Shown here: positions 1 through 5,528 of the stretch, piece by piece
How the letters are laid out: every line of letters begins with the position of its first letter
Position numbering within the stretch: position 1 is the first letter of the stretch
NCBI GenBank assembly: GCA_015058265.1
Contig: SVCR01000110.1
Coordinates: forward strand, 1-6,166
Length of the DNA: 6,166 nucleotides
Reading direction: 5' to 3'
Origin: Clostridiales bacterium
GTDB lineage: Bacteria; Bacillota_A; Clostridia; Peptostreptococcales; Anaerovoracaceae
Notes under the pieces: generated by a model
The model's input: only the letters and a program-made list of their open reading frames with translations
What the model was told of the DNA's origin: nothing
Databases searched by the model: none
Position numbers and translations under genes: made by a program

Positions 1-225
1 CTGGTGGCCGACATCATAGATGATGCGGTCACGAGGTGTATCGAACACTCTGTGCAAAGCAACAGTGAGCTCTACTATCCCGAGGTTGGACGCGAGATGT
101 CCGCCGGTCTTGGAGACTTTCTGCACTAGAAAGAGACGTATCTCCTCGCAGAGATCTTCAAGATCGGAATAAGAAGATGTTTTGCATATATTTATAAGAT
201 CATCGTTTATTAAATCGTATTTCAT
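1..225 (-). CDS. dxs: 1-deoxy-D-xylulose-5-phosphate synthase, N-terminal fragment
   Basis: Only the first 75 codons are in the window; the frame runs open to base 1. The translation begins [17 protein letters not shown] and contains [51 protein letters not shown], an unmistakable match to the DXS N-terminus. His43 in GGHLASNLG and His74 in DVGHQ correspond to conserved thiamine-diphosphate-site residues of the family (the E. coli counterparts are in SGHFASGLG and DVGHQ). DXS condenses pyruvate and glyceraldehyde 3-phosphate, the first step of the MEP isoprenoid pathway, and so supplies precursors for the IspA encoded just upstream. The start overlaps the ispA stop by one base. A GAGGTAAG run lies 13 bases upstream, rather far, so reinitiation after ispA may matter. 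Confidence 0.96.
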   Translation of the reverse strand, partial: MKYDLINDDLINICKTSSYSDLEDLCEEIRLFLVQKVSKTGGHLASNLGIVELTVALHRVFDTPRDRIIYDVGHQ

Positions 226-1112
226 CAGTGGTTTCTTACCTCAAGCTGTCCGGCAAGCTCTGCGAAAAACTCCGAACCGTCATATCCCGATACGTAAGAG
301 ACGGCTTTCTGTGTAAGCCTGTGCAGCTCGTCACGAGCGGCATCCATCCCGTGTACGCATACGTAATTGCATTTACCGAGATCTCTGTCCTTACCCACAT
401 TCTTGCCGATCAGCTCGGCATCCCCCTCGAAATCAAGTATATCATCAAGTATCTGAAAAGCTATACCCGTGCACATAGCATATCCGGTAAAGTCATCGAG
501 AGCTTGTTCATCTGCACCTGCCAGAAGAAGTCCGGCACGTACAGGAGCCGTGATGAGATCACCCGTCTTGTGCTCTTCGATATATCTTACCATCTCCGGC
601 GTAGCTTCCGTATATTCTCCTCTTACATCAGCAGTCTGACCTCCGATCATTCCTCTGATCCCCGCCCTAGACATGATCTCATGTGCTGCTTTGGCATGTC
701 TGATCATAGCAGCAGGATCGTCAGAATGGCGAACGACTTCACCTGTCATGACTTCGGCCGCCGTGTTGAGCAGACCGTCACCGGCAAGGATCGCCATATC
801 TTCACCGAAAACCTTGTGGTTGGTCGGCTTGCCGCGCCTCAGATCATCATTATCCATGGCAGGAAGATCATCATGTATAAGAGAATATGTGTGGATATAT
901 TCCAGACTGACTGCGTACGGAAGAGCCTGATCAATATCTCCGCCGAAGGCGTCACATGCTGCAAGCAGCAGGACGGGTCTCAGCCTCTTGCCTCCGACTG
1001 TCAGACTGTATATCATAGCTTCCTTAAGAACATCAGCGAATGGATCAGTCTCAGGTATCAGATCTGTAAGATGATCGTTGATAATTGATCTGTATTCATC
1101 AAAGCTCTTCAT
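225..1112 (-). CDS. ispA: Polyprenyl (farnesyl/geranylgeranyl-type) diphosphate synthase
   Basis: A 295-residue trans-prenyltransferase that condenses isopentenyl diphosphate with allylic diphosphates. Landmarks are [11 protein letters not shown] (40-50) for isopentenyl diphosphate binding; [27 protein letters not shown] (78-104), with the first Asp-rich motif [10 protein letters not shown] at 81-90; GQTADV (158-163); the HKTGDLI block (181-187); and [13 protein letters not shown] (219-231), with the second Asp-rich motif. The two-residue insertion in the first motif is typical of bacterial type II FPP synthases. Farnesyl diphosphate is the likely product, but chain length cannot be proven by eye. 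After the second motif, [10 protein letters not shown] stands where K-(S/A)-T-Y-hydrophobic-Leu-Leu-Gly is common. The Met at 1112 is chosen because AAAGGTGA lies eight bases upstream and MKSFDEY is a natural N-terminus; the in-frame Met at 1172 would overlap xseB deeply. The stop shares one base with the dxs start (TGATG). Confidence 0.95.
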   Translation of the reverse strand: MKSFDEYRSIINDHLTDLIPETDPFADVLKEAMIYSLTVGGKRLRPVLLLAACDAFGGDIDQALPYAVSLEYIHTYSLIHDDLPAMDNDDLRRGKPTNHKVFGEDMAILAGDGLLNTAAEVMTGEVVRHSDDPAAMIRHAKAAHEIMSRAGIRGMIGGQTADVRGEYTEATPEMVRYIEEHKTGDLITAPVRAGLLLAGADEQALDDFTGYAMCTGIAFQILDDILDFEGDAELIGKNVGKDRDLGKCNYVCVHGMDAARDELHRLTQKAVSYVSGYDGSEFFAELAGQLEVRNH

Positions 1113-1305
1113 CTGACTCTTCACCTTTCCCATAAATTTCAATATGCTGATCAGCCTTGTCCAGAATATCACGGCAGAATTCTGCCTCTTTCATGCCCTC
1201 CTCAAACAGCTTGAGAGAGTCCTCGAGAGTCGTTGCCTGTCTGCCTATCTCCGAAGCGGCATTCTGTAAATTCTTAAGGGCTTCAGTAAAAGTCTTATCT
1301 GCCAT
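1099..1305 (-). CDS. xseB: Exodeoxyribonuclease VII small subunit
   Basis: A 68-residue helical protein that pairs with the coiled coil of XseA. It carries the family signature: FTEALKNLQNAASEI near the N-terminus, then LEDSLKLFEEGMKEAEFCRDILDKADQHIEI, where most XseB proteins have LE-x-S-L-x-x-(F/Y)EEGM-x-L. The tail ([10 protein letters not shown]) is acidic and probably disordered. It is somewhat shorter than E. coli XseB (80). It begins four bases after the xseA stop and ends inside the ispA coding region, overlapping it by 14 bases. Cysteine (C44) in place of the usual Leu/Met-rich stretch after EEGM is unremarkable. Confidence 0.93.
   Translation of the reverse strand: MADKTFTEALKNLQNAASEIGRQATTLEDSLKLFEEGMKEAEFCRDILDKADQHIEIYGKGEESDEEL
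1121..1128 (-). promoter_or_regulatory. Ribosome binding site that sets the ispA start
   Basis: AAAGGTGA lies eight bases before the ATG at 1112, within the last codons of xseB. The upstream in-frame Met codons at 1172 and 1130 would give N-termini not expected for the family. Confidence 0.6.
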
Positions 1306-1309
1306 TTTT

Positions 1310-2452
1310 TCAGTTCCTCCTGATATTTCCGGCTGTTGCTGTAAAGCTGCCGTCTCTCATGATCACGGTGTACTCAGCGCCTGTTTCTACCGAAGCAACG
1401 TCAGGTACGATCTTACCCTCCTGATCGGTGACTGCAGCGTAGCCTTTAGAGAAAATACTGCGAGGGTCATTCTCGCGGATCATTATCATCGCTTTGTCAA
1501 CGGTGCTCCTCGCTTCCAGGATCTTGTTCTTCATGCTTGAATAAAGAAGCTCTGTTCTTGATGTGAGAAGCTGTCTCTCGCTGTCTATCTTGTGTTTCAT
1601 ATGGTCGATCAGGATACCGCGAAGATCGGCAATATCCTGCCTGAGCTTGAATGTATCCATGACTGCCATATCAGCAGCTGCGGTCGGCGTCTCTGCCCTC
1701 CTGTCTGCAACAAAGTCACAGATCGAGAAGTCGGATTCATGACCGACAGCACTGATGACCGGTATCTCAGAAGCGAATACAGCACGCGCTACATTCTCAT
1801 CGTTGAATGCTGCGAGATCCTCGGCAGATCCGCCGCCTCTCCCGACTATAAGTGTATCTATCCTGGTCCCTTGGGCAGCCAGCCTGTTGGCGAGCTCGAT
1901 ATTCCTGCATATGCTGTCAGGAGCACCGATCCCCTGGACCTGTGTCGGGAATATCAGTATATGAGTCAGATCATTCTTGGAGGTTATGATCTTCTTGATA
2001 TCCTCGATCGCGGCGCCTGTATCTGAAGTCACGACTCCGATCCGGAGCGGGAATTCAGGGATAGGCTTCTTCCACTTAGGATCGAAGAGTCCTTCTGCTT
2101 CAAGCTTTTTCTTGATCCTGTTGAACTCAGCCATAAGGTCGCCTTCTCCGGCCGCTTCTACGTGAACGATACTGAACGAATAGCTGCCGCCCTTAGCATA
2201 AGGACTGATATCCCCGACAGCTATGATCTTCTTGCCGTTCTCAAGGAGACTCTTATCTATTCTGCTGAGATTAGAACCCCAGATGGCGCATTTCAGCATG
2301 CTGCCTGCGTCCTTAAGAGTCAGATACAGATGCGGTCCGCTGCGGCTGAGACCCGATATCTCTCCCTCGACTGCGAGTCCGCGTAGATTATAATCGTCTC
2401 TCAGCTTCCTCGCGATATATTCATTTACCTGTGTTACAGTAACCGGTTTCAT
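1310..2452 (-). CDS. xseA: Exodeoxyribonuclease VII large subunit
   Basis: The catalytic subunit of exonuclease VII, which degrades single-stranded DNA from both ends together with XseB. The protein has 380 residues. The N-terminal OB fold (about 1-100) includes VTQVNEYIARKL, GEISGL and HLYLTLKD. The catalytic domain follows, with FPLRIGVVTSDTGAAIEDI (134-152), GRGGGSAEDLAAFNDE (204-219), and the diagnostic VISAVGHESDFSICDFVADRRAETPTAAA (232-260). A short helical, coiled-coil-prone part covers ~265-325, and the ending DPRSIFSKGYAAVTD (329-343) is typical of the family. It is clearly shorter than E. coli XseA (about 456) or B. subtilis XseA (about 448), with the loss in the helical region. The start forms an ATGA overlap with the preceding stop, implying translational coupling. 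The 3' end contains the AGGAGG ribosome site of xseB. Confidence 0.96.
   Translation of the reverse strand: MKPVTVTQVNEYIARKLRDDYNLRGLAVEGEISGLSRSGPHLYLTLKDAGSMLKCAIWGSNLSRIDKSLLENGKKIIAVGDISPYAKGGSYSFSIVHVEAAGEGDLMAEFNRIKKKLEAEGLFDPKWKKPIPEFPLRIGVVTSDTGAAIEDIKKIITSKNDLTHILIFPTQVQGIGAPDSICRNIELANRLAAQGTRIDTLIVGRGGGSAEDLAAFNDENVARAVFASEIPVISAVGHESDFSICDFVADRRAETPTAAADMAVMDTFKLRQDIADLRGILIDHMKHKIDSERQLLTSRTELLYSSMKNKILEARSTVDKAMIMIRENDPRSIFSKGYAAVTDQEGKIVPDVASVETGAEYTVIMRDGSFTATAGNIRRN
1316..1321 (-). promoter_or_regulatory. Perfect Shine-Dalgarno of xseB inside the xseA 3' end
   Basis: AGGAGG, a full match to the anti-Shine-Dalgarno core, lies within the last codons of xseA (Arg-Arg-Asn region), ten bases before the xseB ATG at 1305. 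Ribosomes ending xseA release practically on top of this site, which fits tight coupling. It is the strongest ribosome site seen in the window and would suit the many XseB copies needed per XseA. Confidence 0.75.
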
Positions 2453-3432
2453 TGATTCTCCTGTAGTCTGCGAGCGAGCATCGCGATACCTGCGGCATTA
2501 TCTCCGCTAAGAGAAGGTCTGCCGAATATGATTTTAAAGTCATTATGTGAAGACCCGGTGAGAGTCTTGTCGATTTTATTTCTGATATAGCTGCTTGAAG
2601 CTACTCCGCCCGCCATATATACCGTCCTTGCGGAATGTTCCCGGCTCAATTCGGACGCTGCTTTGTACAGCAGATCCGCTACAGCGTCAAATATTTGCTT
2701 TACAACAGCATGCTGCAATTCATCAGGCGCGTCTTCGATCATTCTCATGATCGCGGTTTCCGGTCCGGAAAGATTGAAGTGACCGGCATCAAACTTGATC
2801 CTCGGGATCTGAGGAGTCAGGCTGCCTTCGTATTCCGAAGCGATCTTGTCAAGATAGGCGCCTGCAGGAAACGGAAGTCCCATAGCTACTCCGGTCCTGT
2901 CTATCAGCTGGCCAAAGCTTATATCTCTCGTTCCGCCGATGATCTCCGTCTCATATCCAATGCTGTCCGGACGGCACAGCAGAAATTCAGTCGTACCTCC
3001 GCTGAGATGAAACAGGAGTGACGGTGCGAAGTCGTTCTCAGTCAGGATCCTCTCATCTTCGATTATGGCAGCGGCGTGTCCTTCCTGATGGGAGAATTGA
3101 TACACAGGGATCCCCAGCGCTGCGCCGATAGTCCTCGCTGAGTTAAGACCGGCAAGAAAGCAAGGCATGTAAGAGCCTTCGACCCTCCTCGGTCTTGAAG
3201 ATACACCGACAGCAGCTATTTCTTTTTCAGACAAAGCTGAAAAGACTTCCTCAATAAATGACGGAAGTCTGTTGGAATGCATGAAGAAAGCATCTGACTG
3301 TCTCAGCCCTCTGCTGCCGGCCGGGACATCAAGATACTCTGATCTTTCATATATGATCCTGTTGCAGCTGTCAGTTACAGCCGCGGATGTTTTGTAATTA
3401 GATGTGTCGATTCCCAGGTACAGATCAGACAT
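2449..3432 (-). CDS. TsaD/Kae1-like paralogue (ASKHA fold, M22 family, 'O-sialoglycoprotein endopeptidase-like')
   Basis: A 327-residue cytoplasmic protein of the TsaD/Kae1 family. In order it shows a first phosphate-loop strand, LGIDTSNYKTSAAVTD (6-21); HQEGH (115-119), the HxxxH metal motif; SGGTTEF (144-150), the counterpart of the TsaD SGGHT loop; DISFGQLIDRTGVAMGLPFPAG (170-191); AGGVASS (274-280); and SGDNAAGIAML (309-319), which carries the expected third metal ligand, Asp311. All the metal and nucleotide landmarks seem kept, yet the sequence departs from bona fide TsaD, notably in DTSNYKTS and in Thr for His in the SGGHT loop. I read it as the clostridial paralogue, not the universal t6A synthase itself. 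Its function is not established; nucleotide and metal binding are inferred. The Met at 3432 is chosen: an earlier in-frame Met at 3492 would overlap nusB deeply, and AAGGA lies eleven bases before 3432. Its stop overlaps the xseA start as ATGA. Confidence 0.85.
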   Translation of the reverse strand: MSDLYLGIDTSNYKTSAAVTDSCNRIIYERSEYLDVPAGSRGLRQSDAFFMHSNRLPSFIEEVFSALSEKEIAAVGVSSRPRRVEGSYMPCFLAGLNSARTIGAALGIPVYQFSHQEGHAAAIIEDERILTENDFAPSLLFHLSGGTTEFLLCRPDSIGYETEIIGGTRDISFGQLIDRTGVAMGLPFPAGAYLDKIASEYEGSLTPQIPRIKFDAGHFNLSGPETAIMRMIEDAPDELQHAVVKQIFDAVADLLYKAASELSREHSARTVYMAGGVASSSYIRNKIDKTLTGSSHNDFKIIFGRPSLSGDNAAGIAMLARRLQENQ

Positions 3433-3850
3433 CGGCTTTTCTGTCCTTGAGATATCTATTGGTCTTGCTGAGTACGGAATTGACGAATGCATAAGACTTT
3501 TCGTCTCCGTAGATATGCGACATCCTTACTGCCTCACTTATGGAGATGTTGGCAGGAAGATCATCGATATACATCATCTCGCATACCGCGTTCCTGAGGA
3601 TAGCCAGATCAGTCCTGGATACCCTCTCGATAGTCCACTTGTCTAGACAAGCTGAGATGACGCTGTCGATCTCGGTGATGTGATCTCTTATTGCTTCGAG
3701 GACTTTGACAGTCTGGACCTCGTCCATAGCACTGCTGTCCTCATCGAGGACGCTGAGATTGCTGTAATCGAAGTCACCGGTCGCGTCCATCTGATATATC
3801 AGCTGCATCGTCATCTCACGGATCTTTTGTTTCTGTGTATTGTTGCTCAT
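3425..3850 (-). CDS. nusB: Transcription antitermination factor NusB
   Basis: A 141-residue all-helical RNA-binding protein, of normal length for NusB. With NusE (ribosomal protein S10) it binds boxA of rRNA leaders and supports antitermination. Visible family features are the basic N-terminal helix with QLIYQMD (residues 16-22), the conserved W72 with RVSRTDLAILRNAVCEM (76-92), and the C-terminal block ISISEAVRMSHIYGDEKSYAFVNSVL (102-127). These correspond to the NusB patterns DRAILR, INEAVELAK and FVNGVL. The start ATG at 3850 has AGGAG twelve bases upstream, a rather long spacing. The gene's end overlaps the start of the TsaD-like gene by eight bases. Its position after an Asp23-like gene and before xseA is the typical Firmicutes arrangement, and it is the best positional anchor for the operon. 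Confidence 0.95.
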   Translation of the reverse strand: MSNNTQKQKIREMTMQLIYQMDATGDFDYSNLSVLDEDSSAMDEVQTVKVLEAIRDHITEIDSVISACLDKWTIERVSRTDLAILRNAVCEMMYIDDLPANISISEAVRMSHIYGDEKSYAFVNSVLSKTNRYLKDRKADV

Positions 3851-3874
3851 ATTATAATAAGACTCCTGTCGCTT

Positions 3875-4198
3875 CTATTCTGTTCTGTCAATGCCGTCAA
3901 CCTGGATGTTTACAGCCTGCACGGCCATACCGGCAGTCTCTTCGATCACATTCCTGACACCGGTCTGGATATCATAGCACAGCTGAGGGATGTTTGTCCC
4001 GTAATATACTATTATTTCAAGGTTTATGGAGAGCCCTTCCTCTTCGTCGCCGGACAATCTGATACCCGGATTGAGGGTCTCTCTTCCGAAAACAGCCTGT
4101 ATGTTCTCGGTAAGAGTCGCATCAGCGAATCTGCTGACACCGCTGAATGAAAGGACTTTATGCTCAATAAGACCTATAAGCTTGGCATCATCATTCAT
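3875..4198 (-). CDS. Asp23/Gls24 (DUF322) family protein, YqhY-like
   Basis: A 107-residue soluble protein with no signal peptide or membrane segment. The pattern fits the Asp23/Gls24 family: an N-terminal helix with an FSGVSRF stretch, where relatives have an EVEGV-like sequence; a strand pair around LSINLEIIVYYGTNIPQLC; then a helix (IQTGVRNVIEETAGM) and a final strand, VQAVNIQVDGID. It is slightly shorter than many members and lacks an obvious extended N-terminal strand. In B. subtilis the homologue at this place, just upstream of nusB, is YqhY, linked to control of acetyl-CoA carboxylase; Asp23 of Staphylococcus is a membrane-tethered envelope-stress protein. Which role applies here cannot be told. 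The start has a strong site (AGGAAGGA, spacing 8) placed over the end of the preceding gene. It is followed by a 24-base gap to nusB, the largest in the window. Confidence 0.82.
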   Translation of the reverse strand: MNDDAKLIGLIEHKVLSFSGVSRFADATLTENIQAVFGRETLNPGIRLSGDEEEGLSINLEIIVYYGTNIPQLCYDIQTGVRNVIEETAGMAVQAVNIQVDGIDRTE

Positions 4199-4203
4199 CA
4201 GGA

Positions 4204-5517
4204 CTATCCTTCCTCGATTTCTTCCTTCTTGTCATTCTTGTCATTGATCTCTATTCTGACCTTTTCAATTCTTCTGTCCTTGACGGAAAGAATGGTAAAG
4301 TCATAATTCTCATAGCTGATAGGCTCATACTTGACGTTTTCTTTAGGGATCTCGCCCATGAGGTCGATTATGAAGCCTCCGATAGTCTCGCTTGTCTCGG
4401 ATTCGAGCTTAACGCCTGCCTCCTCATCAAGGTCATCAAGGTAAACATTGCCATCAACGACGAAAATATTATCGTCAACTTTCTCGATTATCCTGTCTTC
4501 TTCATCGAATTCGTCATCGATATCTCCGACGATCTGCTCAATTATGTCTTCGACGGTAACGATACCGCTGAATCCGCCGTATTCGTCTATCAGGATGCCG
4601 AGATGCTGTTTGTTCTTCTGGAGTTCCCTGAACATCGAATCGATATTCTTGGTCTCCGGAACGAAATATGCCGGCCTGATGAGATCGCGGATATCAACAT
4701 TGTCAGCGCCTTTTTTCGCTACGTTATACAGATAATCCTTGATATGGAGTATACCGACTATATTGTCCGGATCGCCTTCATAGACCGGTATCCTGGAATG
4801 AGTCAGCTCCATCAGCTCATCGAAGTATTCGCTCCTGTCATCCTCTATATCGATCATGAAGACATCTGTTCTCGGTGTCATGATCTCATATGCCAGCAGA
4901 TCATCGAACTCGAATATGGAGTCGATCATCTTGCGGCCTTCTTCTTTGATCTCGCCGGATTCCTGTCCTCTGTCAAGCATTGACATGACCTGTTCCTCAG
5001 AGAAGTACGAATCATCTACATCGATGTCTTTGCCCAGCAGCTGCAGCAGGATATTAGCTATTCCCTTGCAGAGACACACTATCGGAAATGTGAGGCCGTA
5101 AACTGTTTTCTGGAAGCCGATCAGCCCGACACCGACCGATTCGCTCGCCTGCGCTGCCAGTTTCTTAGGCAGTATGTCGCACAAAGCGGTATATATGATA
5201 TAAAATCCAACGTTCGAGGCGATCACAAGCGGGATGCTGAGCTGTCTTACAATAAGTGAATTGAAAAGTATGAAAGACACCAGCAGATTGAAGACGCTCG
5301 CAGCGTGATCAGCATAATGATATTTAGATGGTTTGGACAGGAATTCAGTTACGGTTTTGAGTTTCCTGTTGTCCGGGTCATCCTCGAGTCTGTCTTTGAT
5401 GTTGTTACGATCGATATAATCGAGTGCTCTCTTGGATGCTACGACGAGAGCGTTGAGCAGCATAACTGCTGCGATAAGAATAATGACTAAATATAACGGC
5501 AAACTGTCGTCAGGCAT
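4204..5517 (-). CDS. CNNM/CBS-domain/CorC-type membrane protein (hemolysin family), divergent membrane domain
   Basis: This 437-residue integral membrane protein has the usual three-part layout. An N-terminal CNNM membrane domain holds hydrophobic segments near residues 5-27, 75-92, 94-116 and 131-160. A CBS pair follows at ~205-335, with IMTPRTDVF in the first repeat and IDEYGGFSGIVTVEDIIEQIVGDI-like sequence in the second. A CorC/HlyC C-terminal domain lies at ~345-425, before a charged NDKNDKKEEIEEG tail. Relatives are Mg2+ (or Co2+) transport or efflux proteins whose CBS pair binds ATP. Here the membrane motifs are poor: SKRAL stands where SETAL is usual, no GNN is seen before the second segment, and CDILPK replaces GE-x-x-PK. 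Transport is therefore uncertain, while family membership is secure. The ATG at 5517 is preferred because AGGTG lies six bases upstream. A GTG at 5526, directly after the U32 stop, would add three residues but sits inside that ribosome site. The stop is five bases before the next start. Confidence 0.88.
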   Translation of the reverse strand: MPDDSLPLYLVIILIAAVMLLNALVVASKRALDYIDRNNIKDRLEDDPDNRKLKTVTEFLSKPSKYHYADHAASVFNLLVSFILFNSLIVRQLSIPLVIASNVGFYIIYTALCDILPKKLAAQASESVGVGLIGFQKTVYGLTFPIVCLCKGIANILLQLLGKDIDVDDSYFSEEQVMSMLDRGQESGEIKEEGRKMIDSIFEFDDLLAYEIMTPRTDVFMIDIEDDRSEYFDELMELTHSRIPVYEGDPDNIVGILHIKDYLYNVAKKGADNVDIRDLIRPAYFVPETKNIDSMFRELQKNKQHLGILIDEYGGFSGIVTVEDIIEQIVGDIDDEFDEEDRIIEKVDDNIFVVDGNVYLDDLDEEAGVKLESETSETIGGFIIDLMGEIPKENVKYEPISYENYDFTILSVKDRRIEKVRIEINDKNDKKEEIEEG

Positions 5518-5523
5518 ATCGGT

Positions 5524-5528
5524 CACCT
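5524..5528 (-). promoter_or_regulatory. Ribosome binding site deciding the CorC-like start
   Basis: AGGTG lies six bases before the ATG at 5517 and partly overlaps the TAG stop of the U32 gene. The GTG within it is the alternative start codon at 5526; that codon has only a weak purine run upstream (GAGAAAGAAG). This favours the ATG. Confidence 0.55.

Noticed and set aside
228..1088. A 286-codon open frame on the plus strand, running antisense through almost all of ispA.
   Set aside because: Its translation shows no recognisable domain and is rich in Cys, Ser and Ile as expected from reading a coding strand backwards, while the minus strand encodes an unmistakable prenyl synthase. Several shorter plus-strand frames opposite xseA, the TsaD-like gene, nusB and the CorC-like gene were rejected for the same reason.
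3433..3492. A longer TsaD-like start at 3492 giving 20 extra N-terminal residues (MHSSIPYSARP...).
   Set aside because: The extension lies wholly over nusB codons, has no family resemblance, and the Met at 3432 precedes the conserved LGIDTSNY strand with a ribosome site upstream.
3851..3891. TATAAT directly before the nusB ATG (3851-3856, minus strand) and a TTGACA at 3886-3891, as a possible internal promoter.
   Set aside because: The two boxes are 29 bases apart, far from the usual 16-18. At the proper distance from TATAAT there is only AATAGA. The -10 box also abuts the start codon, so the transcript would start inside nusB.
4226..4243. Two tandem copies of the 9-mer ttcttgtca at the end of the CorC-like gene.
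   Set aside because: It simply encodes NDKNDK in a charged, low-complexity tail; two copies are too few to call a functional repeat.
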